This document shows, one piece after another, positions 7,495 to 15,375 of a stretch of DNA of 22,211 nt. The notes beneath the pieces were generated by a model. It was not told the origin of the DNA. It did not search any database and was given only the letters and a program-made list of their open reading frames with translations. Within the stretch, counting starts at the first letter, position 1, and every line of letters begins with the position of its first letter. Source of the stretch: Anthropogastromicrobium sp963604075 (GTDB lineage Bacteria > Bacillota > Clostridia > Lachnospirales > Lachnospiraceae); contig CAVCPW010000194.1 in assembly GCA_963604075.1 (NCBI GenBank), forward strand, positions 1 to 22,211. The letters run 5' to 3'. The position numbers and the translations under genes are program-made.

Positions 7495-8793
7495 TTATCG
7501 GAGTCCATCTAACACATTTTCATGAATACGTTTTGAAAACTGCCGGTATTGGCAAATTTCTTCTTCTGTAAAGTCGCGCATACAAGCATTTTCAAAGTCA
7601 GCAATGGCAGTTTTTATGTCGTTGATGACAGGCGTAGCGGTTGGAAGCAGACAAACCGAAAAGCGCCGCACTGGAAGCGGCTGGATAAAGCCGCGTGTTG
7701 AAAGATGTGAAAGTGACAGCGAGAGGACGTGAAGAGGAAGCTGTGCATAATTTGCAAGCTCTTTTTTTGTTGTAAATGGAATCGGATTTTCCAATGCCAG
7801 CAAAAGACGTGCATCATCAAGTGTCAGATTGTGCTTAATCGCAGCGGATTCAATATAGCGGTAAAATAACATTTTGCTGCGATAGGCATCAAGAAGAAAG
7901 CCGCGTCCGTTTAATGCTTCTGGAGTGACACTTGTGCGCTCACTGCCTAGCTTTTTGGAGCCGGGAAGAATGGACGGCATTACAAAACCATCTTTTGCAG
8001 TATCGACAAGGAAGCGGTAGATGCGCAGGCGATTCTTTTCATAATAATCCTCATCAAAGGTATGCTTATAAAAATTATTGTAATATTCAAAAATTCCCAG
8101 TTTCATCTTAACTGTATTGGAGATAGTTGCACCCTGGCTCACAAGAGAACCCTTCGTCTTGACGTAATAATAGATCGGAACCTTCAAGGCGATAAATCGC
8201 TCAGCATATCGAATATACTCCAGATTAAACATAAAATCCTCGCACCAGCTGATTTCAGCATTCATACGAAGTGCATGTGCTTCAATAATATCGCGGCGAT
8301 ATAACTTGTTCCAAATCACACCGTAGTAAAAGTCTGCGGGATTCTCCATCATATGGCGGGAAAATTCTTCCTTTGTAAGTACCGCATCCTCGTCAATATC
8401 TCCTTTCTGAGAGACACGCTCCCCATTTACCCGGTAAAAATCGGCAATTACAAGATCACAATTATTCTGCTCGGCAGTGCGCACGAGAAGTTTTGTTGAA
8501 TCAGGCGTGATCCAGTCGTCACTGTCCAGAAATTGGATATATGTTCCATGTGCCAGATTGAGTGCTGTATTTCTGGTGTCTGAGACACCGCTGTTGTTTT
8601 TGTGAATGACATGGACACGTGCATCAAGGGCGGCATATTCATCGCAGATTGCGCCAGAGCCATCAGTGCTCCCATCGTCAACAAGAAAAAGTTCATAATC
8701 AGTAAAATCCTGATTTAAAATGCTGTCTGCACAGCGGCGAAGTGTTTTTGCCGCATTGTATACAGGCACAATAATGCTAACCGTAACAGACAT
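7495..8793 (-). CDS. Family 2 glycosyltransferase with C-terminal MarR-like winged helix
   Basis: A 432-residue protein. Residues 4-120 are a GT-A domain of family GT2: SIIVPVYNAA, LVDDGSTDGS (38-47) and the metal-binding LDSDDW (Asp90, Asp92). Residues 120-260 fit the rest of a capsule/wall-polysaccharide-type GT2 (WNKLYRRDII, CEDFMFN). Residues about 300-432 look different. They read as a MarR-type fold: helix, TTKKELANYAQLPLHVLSLS recognition region, LSTRGFIQ turn, a short RRFSV wing, and a FTEEEICQYRQFSKRIHENV dimer helix. The ATG at 8793 is the natural start (MSVTVSIIVP), preceded by AAGGAA; upstream there is only an in-frame TTG. It has no signal peptide. It is divergent from the fatty acid operon with a shared mirrored promoter region. 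Sugar donor and acceptor are unknown. The GT2 call is firm; the MarR reading is by pattern only. Confidence 0.88.
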   Translation of the reverse strand: MSVTVSIIVPVYNAAKTLRRCADSILNQDFTDYELFLVDDGSTDGSGAICDEYAALDARVHVIHKNNSGVSDTRNTALNLAHGTYIQFLDSDDWITPDSTKLLVRTAEQNNCDLVIADFYRVNGERVSQKGDIDEDAVLTKEEFSRHMMENPADFYYGVIWNKLYRRDIIEAHALRMNAEISWCEDFMFNLEYIRYAERFIALKVPIYYYVKTKGSLVSQGATISNTVKMKLGIFEYYNNFYKHTFDEDYYEKNRLRIYRFLVDTAKDGFVMPSILPGSKKLGSERTSVTPEALNGRGFLLDAYRSKMLFYRYIESAAIKHNLTLDDARLLLALENPIPFTTKKELANYAQLPLHVLSLSLSHLSTRGFIQPLPVRRFSVCLLPTATPVINDIKTAIADFENACMRDFTEEEICQYRQFSKRIHENVLDGLR

Positions 8794-8864
8794 AAAAATT
8801 CCATTCCTTTCCGTCCACTGCAAAAGAGTATCTTCTCGGCAGGAACAAACAAATCTTCTGTTTT

Positions 8865-8959
8865 TTATTTTACCAGAACTTTTTTTGAAATGCTATGATG
8901 TTTTCTTACACTTTGAGCTTTTTTGTAAATTGTATTTGAGTGGGGTTCTGGTAAAATAA
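8865..8959. promoter_or_regulatory. Mirrored divergent promoters in a 15-bp inverted repeat
   Basis: The arms 8865-8879 and 8945-8959 are exact reverse complements (TTATTTTACCAGAAC on the plus strand in the left arm) separated by 65 bases. Each arm contains the extended -10 element TGGTAAAAT facing outward: 8867-8872 serves the glycosyltransferase gene and 8952-8957 serves fabH. A weak -35, TTGTAT (8930-8935), stands 16 bases before the right -10. The arms lie at similar distances from the two start codons. No FapR-like or FabT-like site of the textbook sequence was seen. Confidence 0.6.
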
Positions 8960-8965
8960 TTACAG

Positions 8966-9013
8966 TTCATGATTCTATCTCGATGCCATTTAGGCAACAA
9001 TGGGAATCATGAA
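8966..9013 (+). other. Leader hairpin at the 5' end of the fab operon transcript
   Basis: The arms TTCATGATTC (8966-8975) and GAATCATGAA (9004-9013) are a perfect 10-bp inverted repeat. A small inner TGCC/GGCA hairpin (8984-8996) lies between them. The structure would begin within a few bases of the predicted transcript start (near 8964) and end 20 bases before the fabH ribosome site. It could be a stability or regulatory element, or a long operator. Confidence 0.5.
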
Positions 9014-9043
9014 TGGAATGGTAAGAAAGAGCAGAGGATGAAT

Positions 9044-10078
9044 ATGACGGGAACAATCATAGGAACAGGTGCCTGCAGTGCATCGCATGTGATGGAAAAT
9101 GATGATTTGGCGCAGCTTGTAGATACGAGTGATGCGTGGATTACCGAACGCACAGGCATCAAACGCAGACATATCGCAGAAAAAGAGACCGTTTCCTCGC
9201 TGGCGATAGAAGCAGCGAAGGAGGCACTTCGGGATGCTGATATTCCGGCTGATGAGGTTGGGCTGATCATTGTGTCCACGATGACGCCAGAGAGCATCAT
9301 GCCCTGTACAGCATGTCTTGTGCAGGAGGCATTACATGCTACTAATGCGATTTGCTTTGATCTAAATGCGGCATGTAGCGGCTTTGTGAGTGCATTTGCT
9401 ACTGCCCGCGCTTATCTGACAAGCAAAATGGTTCGCTATGCGCTTGTTATTGGCAGTGAGGTGTTGTCCAATGTGGTAGACTGGAGTGACCGTGGCAGCT
9501 GTGTCCTGTTTGGCGATGGTGCAGGAGCTGTTGTGTTAGGACCGGTTCCTGGTACATCTGAATCGGTAAATGAATCAGTTGGTTTAAACGATGATGTGTG
9601 TAGTTCATGGATTCCGGTTCTTCATGCAGATGGAAGTCAGTCTCATGCACTTACATTAAAGAGCCGTCATGATGCAAATGGGTTGTTTGAAAAGCCGCAT
9701 CCAGACAGGTGTCAGCACGATTATTTTATTGGCATGGATGGCAGAGCTGTTTTTCAATTCGCGGTTCGCAAGGTGCCTGAGGTAATTGGAGAGCTTCTTA
9801 AAAAAAACAGCTTGAAAAAAGAAGATATAACATTCTATGTTCTTCATCAGGCAAATCGTCGTATCATAGAGGCAGTGGCAAAGCGTATGGAGGAGCCAAT
9901 CAAAAAATTCCCGATTAATTTAGATGAATATGGAAATACATCATCTGCATCCATTCCGCTCCTTCTTCATGAGATGAACCAGAAGCATTGTTTTCATGCG
10001 GGCGACAAGATCGTCATAGCAGGCTTTGGCGGAGGTCTGACCTGGGGAGCAGATGTGCTTATCTGGACAAAAATGTAA
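9044..10078 (+). CDS. fabH: 3-oxoacyl-ACP synthase III (FabH)
   Basis: This 344-residue condensing enzyme starts fatty acid synthesis by joining an acyl-CoA primer to malonyl-ACP. The thiolase-fold active site is complete: Cys111 in NAACSGF, His268 in VLHQANRR and Asn298 in EYGNTSSASIP. Other FabH signatures are VDTSDAWITERTGI (26-39), FGDGAGAVVL (156-165) and the C-terminal GFGGGLTWGA. It is about 25 residues longer than E. coli FabH, the excess lying around 168-225. The ATG at 9044 has AGAGG 6 bases upstream and gives the usual FabH N-terminus; an ATG at 9038 abuts the same site. It is the first gene of the operon. An A-rich spacer with a duplicated 13-base word separates it from acpP. Confidence 0.95.
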   Translation: MTGTIIGTGACSASHVMENDDLAQLVDTSDAWITERTGIKRRHIAEKETVSSLAIEAAKEALRDADIPADEVGLIIVSTMTPESIMPCTACLVQEALHATNAICFDLNAACSGFVSAFATARAYLTSKMVRYALVIGSEVLSNVVDWSDRGSCVLFGDGAGAVVLGPVPGTSESVNESVGLNDDVCSSWIPVLHADGSQSHALTLKSRHDANGLFEKPHPDRCQHDYFIGMDGRAVFQFAVRKVPEVIGELLKKNSLKKEDITFYVLHQANRRIIEAVAKRMEEPIKKFPINLDEYGNTSSASIPLLLHEMNQKHCFHAGDKIVIAGFGGGLTWGADVLIWTKM

Positions 10079-10090
10079 ACAGAAAAAATA

Positions 10091-10118
10091 AGAAACAAAA
10101 AACAAAGAAACAAAAAAC
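10091..10118. repeat. Direct repeat in the fabH-acpP spacer
   Basis: AGAAACAAAAAAC occurs at 10091-10103 and again at 10106-10118, a 15-base period. The rest of the 85-base spacer is A-rich on the coding strand. Confidence 0.6.
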
Positions 10119-10163
10119 GGAAAAGACTAAAAATATAGTACTAGTATAAAGGAGAGACAAAAC

Positions 10164-10391
10164 ATGTTTGAAGAAATTAGAACCATCGTAGCAGAAAATC
10201 TGGGAGTAGAAGAAAATGAGATTACTATGGAATCTTCCTTTAAGGATGATTTAAAAGCCGATTCTCTTGACCTGTTTGAAATGGTAATGGCACTTGAGGA
10301 GACTTACGGAATCGAGATTCCGACTGATGATCTGGGCCAGTTTGAGACGGTTGCTGATGTAATTGATTATATCGAAAATCATAAAGAGTAA
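10164..10391 (+). CDS. acpP: Acyl carrier protein
   Basis: A 75-residue acidic protein with the normal length and four-helix pattern of ACP. Ser34 in KADSLDLFEMVM is the 4'-phosphopantetheine attachment site, just after the acidic loop, and helix II (DLFEMVMALEE) is the usual docking surface for partner enzymes. Growing acyl chains are carried on it between FabD, FabF/FabH, FabG, FabZ and FabK, all encoded around it. AAAGGAGAG lies about 8 bases before the ATG. Its place between fabH and fabK matches the streptococcal order. No anomaly was seen. Confidence 0.96.
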   Translation: MFEEIRTIVAENLGVEENEITMESSFKDDLKADSLDLFEMVMALEETYGIEIPTDDLGQFETVADVIDYIENHKE

Positions 10392-10494
10392 TGTTTTGTA
10401 AAAAAGCTATTTGATCAGAAATTGTGATGAGTATGCGGTGAAAGAACGCATGATATGTATTATAAGGAATCAGAAAGAAAAGGCAGGAAAAAGG

Positions 10495-11436
10495 ATGCAG
10501 ACAGAATTAACCAGATTGCTGGGAATACAGGCACCAATCATTCAGGGAGGAATGGCATGGGTGGCGGAACATACGCTTGCAGCAGCCGTATCTGAGGCTG
10601 GTGGTCTGGGGATTATCGGCGCCGCAAATGCACCGGCTGAGTGGGTCAGAAATCAAATCCGTCTGACAAAGCAGCTGACAGACAAGCCATTTGGTGTCAA
10701 TGTAATGTTGATGAGTCCGTATGCAACAGAGGTGGCACAGGTGATTGCAGAGGAAGGCGTCAGTGTAGTGACAACGGGTGCCGGAAATCCTGAACGCTAT
10801 ATGGAGCTTTGGAAATCAAAGGGAATCAAGGTGATCCCGGTTATTGCATCAGTAGCACTGGCAAAGCGAATGGAACGCGAAGGAGCTGATGCAGTCGTTG
10901 CAGAAGGCTGTGAGTCTGGCGGTCATATTGGAGAGAGTACTACAATGACACTTGTTCCGCAAGTGGCAGATGCAGTAAAGATTCCAGTCATTGCGGCAGG
11001 CGGTATTGCAGATGGCAGAGGTATGGCAGCGGTGTTTATGCTCGGTGCATGTGGCGTGCAAATGGGTACCCGTTTTGTTGCAACAAAGGAATGTCAGGTT
11101 CATCAGAATTATAAAAATAAAATTTTAAAGGCAAAGGATATTGATACTAAGGTAACAGGAAGAAGTACCGGACATCCGGTTCGTGCACTTCGAAATGAAA
11201 TGACAAAGCAGTATCTTGAGTTGGAAAAGCAGGGAGCATCTTTTGAAGAACTTGAATATCTGACATTAGGCGGTCTTCGAAAAGCTGTTGTCGATGGTGA
11301 CGTCAAGATGGGAAGTGTCATGTCCGGTCAAATCGCGGGAATGATTCAGGATGAGTTGACTTGTCGTGAGGTCATTGAGCGTATCGTAAGCGAGGCAGAA
11401 CACCTGTTAAATAGAGGCAGCTCAAGAGAAAAGTAA
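10495..11436 (+). CDS. fabK: Enoyl-ACP reductase II, FMN-dependent (FabK)
   Basis: A 313-residue TIM-barrel flavoprotein that reduces enoyl-ACP, the last step of each elongation cycle. Signatures are IQAPIIQGGMAWVA (11-24), GVNVMLMSP (67-75), AEGCESGGHIGE (136-147, with His144) and AAGGIADGRGMAA (167-179), which in this family form the FMN phosphate site and active site. The length matches FabK (about 310-325). The ATG at 10495 is chosen because it gives the standard N-terminus; upstream extension would need a TTG at 10411 and adds a non-homologous tail. The 103-base spacer after acpP has only a small 5-bp hairpin (10433-10451). No FabI or FabL is present in this window. FabK enzymes are known to be insensitive to triclosan. 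A second, more divergent family member lies at the operon end. Confidence 0.93.
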   Translation: MQTELTRLLGIQAPIIQGGMAWVAEHTLAAAVSEAGGLGIIGAANAPAEWVRNQIRLTKQLTDKPFGVNVMLMSPYATEVAQVIAEEGVSVVTTGAGNPERYMELWKSKGIKVIPVIASVALAKRMEREGADAVVAEGCESGGHIGESTTMTLVPQVADAVKIPVIAAGGIADGRGMAAVFMLGACGVQMGTRFVATKECQVHQNYKNKILKAKDIDTKVTGRSTGHPVRALRNEMTKQYLELEKQGASFEELEYLTLGGLRKAVVDGDVKMGSVMSGQIAGMIQDELTCREVIERIVSEAEHLLNRGSSREK

Positions 11437-11470
11437 AATGAGAAAAATGGAAAGAGAAAATGGTATAGCT

Positions 11471-11476
11471 AAGGAG
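11471..11476 (+). promoter_or_regulatory. Ribosome binding site that decides the fabD start
   Basis: AAGGAG stands 9 bases before an in-frame GTG at 11486. The upstream ATG at 11438 overlaps the end of fabK and has only a weak purine stretch before it. Confidence 0.55.
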
Positions 11477-11485
11477 CATGCAGAT

Positions 11486-12490
11486 GTGAAATATATAAAT
11501 ATACAGAATACAGGTACGAAACATTCAGGTGAAAAAATCGCATTTCTTTTTCCGGGACAAGGTGCGCAGAAGGCTGGAATGGGAAAAGACTTCTATGAAA
11601 ATAGTGAAACTTCAAGAGAGCTTTTCAATCAGCTGCAAAGCATGCTCGACTTTGATTTAAAAGAAATGTGCTTTGGTGAATTGGACGCGTTGAATATGAC
11701 AGAGTATACACAGCCGTGCATGGTAAGTGTTTGCCTTGTGATTGTGCAGGAACTTGAAAAGCGCGGCATCTATCCGGATATGACAGCAGGATTAAGCCTT
11801 GGCGAGTATGCAGCAGTTGCTACAGCAGGCGGCATGCAAATGTTAGATGCTATAAAGCTGGTGCGCCGCAGGGGAATTTTGATGCAGAATACCATTCCAG
11901 CAGGCGAGGGAGCGATGGCAGCCGTTCTCGGTTTAGATGCAGAAAAAATAGAAGAAATCCTGACACGTTTTGAACATGTGTGGATTGCAAATTATAACTG
12001 TCCGGGTCAGATCGTCATCACTGGCTTGACGGAAGATGTGCAAGAAGCAGGAACTGCCTTAAAAGCATCTGGCGCAAAACGTGTAGTACCGCTGAAAGTC
12101 AGCGGACCATTCCATTCGCCGCTTCTAAAATCAGCGGGAGAAGAATTGCTTAAAGAGATGGAATCAATTTCATTCTCTCAATTAACCATTCCATATGTGG
12201 CAAATGCAACGGCCAAGCTTGTGACAGACAGCACACAGATTAAATCGCTCTTTGCAAAAGGAGTTTCATCTTCTGTGCGTTGGCAGCAGAGTATTGAATT
12301 AATGCTTGAAAATGGCATTGATACGTTTATTGAGATTGGGCCGGGCAAGACACTCGCAGGTTTTATGAGAAAAATTGCACCACAGGCGACGGTATATAAT
12401 GTATCCTCATGGGAAGATGTTGCGGTACTTGAAGAAAAAATGTCAAATAAAAATGGTTTGCGAGAAGGTACACCGGAAGAAATGAAATGA
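11486..12490 (+). CDS. fabD: Malonyl-CoA:ACP transacylase (FabD)
   Basis: Moves malonate from CoA to AcpP, supplying extender units. The sequence has FLFPGQGAQ (20-28), the Ser nucleophile Ser104 in GLSLGEYAA, the substrate Arg in KLVRRRG (about 128) and the catalytic His210 in SGPFHSPLL, so it should be active. With a GTG start at 11486 it is 334 residues, about 25 longer than E. coli FabD, through a short non-homologous N-terminal tail (to EKIAFLFPG). The alternative ATG at 11438, one base after the fabK stop, gives 350 residues; AAGGAG before the GTG makes the shorter form more likely. The last codons of fabD are part of a 34-bp duplication that continues into the spacer. Confidence 0.93.
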   Translation: MKYINIQNTGTKHSGEKIAFLFPGQGAQKAGMGKDFYENSETSRELFNQLQSMLDFDLKEMCFGELDALNMTEYTQPCMVSVCLVIVQELEKRGIYPDMTAGLSLGEYAAVATAGGMQMLDAIKLVRRRGILMQNTIPAGEGAMAAVLGLDAEKIEEILTRFEHVWIANYNCPGQIVITGLTEDVQEAGTALKASGAKRVVPLKVSGPFHSPLLKSAGEELLKEMESISFSQLTIPYVANATAKLVTDSTQIKSLFAKGVSSSVRWQQSIELMLENGIDTFIEIGPGKTLAGFMRKIAPQATVYNVSSWEDVAVLEEKMSNKNGLREGTPEEMK

Positions 12491-12540
12491 CTTGTGAGAA
12501 AATAAAACTGAAGAAATGAAAATGACTGGTAAGAAAATAC
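12476..12540. repeat. 34-bp tandem duplication spanning the fabD stop codon
   Basis: GAAGAAATGAAATGACTTGT begins at 12476 and a related copy begins at 12510 (GAAGAAATGAAAATGACTGG). The first copy includes the last fabD codons and its stop at 12488-12490. The repeat is purine-rich on the coding strand. Confidence 0.65.
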
Positions 12541-12609
12541 ATCCAAAAAAATGAAAATGCAGAAAAGCAGTTTCAGGCAGTTGTCAAAACAGGCATTATG
12601 AGGTGAAGT

Positions 12610-13353
12610 ATGAGCAGTATAGAAAAAGAAAAGATTGCAGTTGTAACAGGGGCTTCCCGTGGAATTGGAAGAGCTATCGCAAAGGAACTTGCGATGCGGG
12701 GGGCATTTGTGATTGTTAATTACAACGGTTCAAGACAGGCAGCGGATGAAACTGTATCCGAAATCGCGCAGGTGGGCGGCAACGCCGTAAGCATTCAGTG
12801 CAATGTGGCAGACGCAGCCGAGTGCGAGACTTTTATAAATAACATTATCAGTAAATATGGTCATATTGACATTTTAGTCAATAATGCCGGAATCGTGCGT
12901 GATAATCTTTTGATGCGTATATCAGAGGCTGATTTTGATGCAGTTATTGACACAAATTTAAAAGGAACATTCCTGACAATGCATTATGTGGCACGCTCGA
13001 TGCTGCGTCAGAAAAGCGGTCGAATCATCAACATTTCTTCTGTAGTTGGCATTTTTGGAAACGCAGGACAGGTAAATTATGCAGCGTCAAAGGCTGGAGT
13101 CATTGGGATGACAAAATCAGCGTCAAAAGAATTGGCTTCGCGTGGCATTACTGTAAATGCAGTAGCACCTGGATTTATTGAGACAGATATGACGAAAAAA
13201 TTAAGTGAATCGGTGAGAAAACAGATCCTAAGCCAGATTCCTGCCGGTAACTTTGGGCAGCCGGAGGATGTTGCAAAAACAGTAGCCTTTCTGGCATCAG
13301 ACGATGCGTCTTACATCACCGGGCAGGTCATACAGGTAGACGGTGGAATGTAA
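12610..13353 (+). CDS. fabG: 3-oxoacyl-ACP reductase (FabG)
   Basis: A 247-residue NADPH-dependent short-chain dehydrogenase that reduces 3-oxoacyl-ACP. The nucleotide motif VTGASRGIG (12-20), NNAG (91-94), Asn116, and the catalytic Ser144, Tyr157 and Lys161 (NISSVVG, YAASKAG) are intact. The C-terminus ITGQVIQVDGGM is typical of FabG. GAGGTG lies about 4-6 bases before the ATG. It sits between fabD and fabF, as in streptococcal operons. The reading frame stays open for 34 codons after the stop (to about 13458) without a start codon; I give this no meaning. Confidence 0.95.
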   Translation: MSSIEKEKIAVVTGASRGIGRAIAKELAMRGAFVIVNYNGSRQAADETVSEIAQVGGNAVSIQCNVADAAECETFINNIISKYGHIDILVNNAGIVRDNLLMRISEADFDAVIDTNLKGTFLTMHYVARSMLRQKSGRIINISSVVGIFGNAGQVNYAASKAGVIGMTKSASKELASRGITVNAVAPGFIETDMTKKLSESVRKQILSQIPAGNFGQPEDVAKTVAFLASDDASYITGQVIQVDGGM

Positions 13354-13487
13354 TATTGTTTATATGAGCAAGTAGCGAAGCAGATTGCGAATATCATTGA
13401 CGGTCATTTTATCGAGTGGATTTTCGCAAAACTAGCGCCCGTGAATAATAACATAGCATAGCAGAACAGAAAGGCATGGATAATTTA
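13354..13487 (+). other. fabG-fabF spacer
   Basis: It contains an imperfect inverted repeat, TTGCGAA (13385-13391) and TTCGCAA (13423-13429), and AAAGG at 13470-13474 before fabF. No promoter or terminator is evident. Unlike several other spacers of the operon it has no clear tandem duplication. Confidence 0.4.
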
Positions 13488-14729
13488 ATGAAAAGAAGAG
13501 TAGTTGTGACCGGCCTTGGAGCCGTGACACCGATTGGAAATACAGTAGACGAGTTCTGGCAGGGAATCCGCCTGGGAAAGGTCGGAATCGGACCGATTAC
13601 CCGTTTTGATACGACAGGATATAAGGTTACACTGGCGGCAGAGGTAAAAGATTTTAATGCATCGGATCGCATGGATTTTAAGGCGGCAAAGAGAATGGAC
13701 TGTTTTTCACAATATGCAGTGGCAGCTGCAAAGGAAGCACTCGAAGATTCTGGTCTTGAATTGTCAAAGGAAGATGCATTTCGAGCCGGTGTTGTGATTG
13801 GCTCTGGAATAGGATCTCTTGAGATGATTGAGTCCGAATATGAAAAAATCTTAAAGGGGCAGGTAAATCGTGTTAATCCGCTAATGGTTCCACGCATGAT
13901 TTCCAATATGGCAGCAGGCAATGTTTCTATTCAGCTTGGGCTTCGCGGAAAATGTACTAATGTTGTGACGGCTTGTGCATCCGGTACGCATTGCATCGGA
14001 GACGCGTTTCGTGCCATTCAGTACGATGATGCCGATATCATGTTTGCAGGTGGAGCCGAGAGCTGCATCTGTCCAACTGGAATCGCAGGTTTTCAGTCGC
14101 TTACCGCACTTTCTACTGCAACAGATCCGCTTTATGCATCTATTCCATTTGATAAAAATAGAAAAGGCTTTGTTCTGGGAGAGGGTTCAGGCATTGTTGT
14201 GCTTGAGGAGCTGGAGCATGCAAAAGCACGTGGCGCTCATATCTACGCAGAAGTAGTCGGATATGGTGCGACAGCAGATGCCTATCATATCACATCTCCG
14301 TGTGAGGATGGAAGCGGAGCTGCAAAGGCTATGGAGCTTGCCATGATAGAGGCAAATGCTGCGCCAGAGGACATTACCTATATCAACGCACATGGAACAG
14401 GGACTCATCATAATGATCTCTTTGAGACACGTGCAATAAAGCAGGCATTTGGAAAGGCAGCAGCGAATGTCTGCATCAATTCTACCAAATCTATGACCGG
14501 GCATCTGCTAGGTGCAGCTGGTGGTGTTGAATTCGTTGTCTGTGCAAAATCCATCGAGGAAGGCTATATTCATCAGACGGTGGGTACAAAAGAGACTGAT
14601 GAAGAGTGCAATCTTGATTACACGATTGGCGCTCCAAAGACAATGAATATTTCATATGCAATGAGCAATTCACTCGGATTTGGCGGACACAATGCATCGA
14701 TTTTAATAAAAAAATACGAAGAAGCATAA
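13488..14729 (+). CDS. fabF: 3-oxoacyl-ACP synthase II (FabF)
   Basis: A 413-residue elongating condensing enzyme that joins acyl-ACP to malonyl-ACP. The active-site Cys163 (TACASGTHCIG), His302 (NAHGTGTHHND) and His339 (STKSMTGHLLGAAGG) are intact, and the C-terminal NSLGFGGHNAS is typical. Cys163 has the same number as in E. coli FabF when translation starts at the ATG at 13488 (MKRRVVVTGLG). An ATG at 13476 adds four residues but has AAAGG only one base before it. With no FabB, FabA or FabM in the window, FabF may serve all elongation steps here. The gene end abuts a 47-bp duplicated spacer. Confidence 0.95.
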   Translation: MKRRVVVTGLGAVTPIGNTVDEFWQGIRLGKVGIGPITRFDTTGYKVTLAAEVKDFNASDRMDFKAAKRMDCFSQYAVAAAKEALEDSGLELSKEDAFRAGVVIGSGIGSLEMIESEYEKILKGQVNRVNPLMVPRMISNMAAGNVSIQLGLRGKCTNVVTACASGTHCIGDAFRAIQYDDADIMFAGGAESCICPTGIAGFQSLTALSTATDPLYASIPFDKNRKGFVLGEGSGIVVLEELEHAKARGAHIYAEVVGYGATADAYHITSPCEDGSGAAKAMELAMIEANAAPEDITYINAHGTGTHHNDLFETRAIKQAFGKAAANVCINSTKSMTGHLLGAAGGVEFVVCAKSIEEGYIHQTVGTKETDEECNLDYTIGAPKTMNISYAMSNSLGFGGHNASILIKKYEEA

Positions 14730-14732
14730 AAT

Positions 14733-14826
14733 AAGAAATGCAAAGAACTGTGAAATAAAGAAACATAGAGAACCATAAAAAGAAATGCAAAGAACTATGA
14801 AATAAAGAAATATAGAGAAGCATGAA
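14733..14826. repeat. 47-bp tandem duplication in the fabF-accB spacer
   Basis: The copies at 14733-14779 and 14780-14826 differ at about 4 of 47 positions. Each begins AAGAAATGCAAAGAACT. The unit end (GAAGCATGAAA) also resembles the last fabF codons (GAAGCATAAA at 14721-14730), as if the duplication began at the gene end. Confidence 0.8.
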
Positions 14827-14882
14827 AAAGTCAATGATATTAACAGTTCAACGACATCAAAAGCAGAACAGGAGGAGAAAAG

Positions 14883-15353
14883 ATGGAACTAGATGATCTT
14901 TTAAAGCTGATCGATCACGTATCGTCATCGAAACTAGATGATTTCTGCTGTGAGACAGGAGAGATAAAACTTCGCCTAAAGAAAAATGCAGCAAATGGGA
15001 TCCTTGTTCAGCAGAAAGCGGGACAAAACACGACACCAGAATTCACTATTGGTGGAAATTGTACGGCTGCTATGAATGCGGAAATAGAAAAAAAATCAGA
15101 GGAAACATCACATGACAAACATATTGACTCCCCACTTGTCGGTATCTTTTATACATCACCGGGTGAAGGACAGGAGCCGTTTGTGCGTGTTGGTGATCAT
15201 GTAAAGAAGGGGCAGACACTCGGAATTGTAGAAGCGATGAAGCTGATGCACGAGATTACATGTGAGGAAACTGGTGTGATAAAAGAAATTTGTGCAAAAA
15301 ATGGCGATGCTGTTGAGTATGGACAGGCACTATTCGTGATCGCATTGGAGTAA
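14883..15353 (+). CDS. accB: Biotin carboxyl carrier protein of acetyl-CoA carboxylase (AccB)
   Basis: A 156-residue BCCP. Residues 1-35 form the conserved N-terminal helix and strand (MELDDLLKLIDHVSSSKLDD), 36-80 a flexible linker, and 81-156 the biotinyl domain. Lys120 in VEAMKLMHEI is the biotinylation site. The thumb-type segment FYTSPGEGQEPFVRVGD (89-105) marks it as the acetyl-CoA carboxylase type rather than a decarboxylase carrier. A strong AGGAGGAG (14870-14877) precedes the ATG. It carries carboxyl groups from AccC to the fused AccD-AccA encoded downstream. Confidence 0.95.
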   Translation: MELDDLLKLIDHVSSSKLDDFCCETGEIKLRLKKNAANGILVQQKAGQNTTPEFTIGGNCTAAMNAEIEKKSEETSHDKHIDSPLVGIFYTSPGEGQEPFVRVGDHVKKGQTLGIVEAMKLMHEITCEETGVIKEICAKNGDAVEYGQALFVIALE

Positions 15354-15375
15354 TTCAGTAAAGGTGAGAAAAAGC

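Noticed and set aside
13354..13458. Open frame continuing 34 codons past the fabG stop with protein-like composition
   Set aside because: There is no start codon or ribosome site, and fabG has its normal C-terminus at the TAA. Chance is the simplest explanation.
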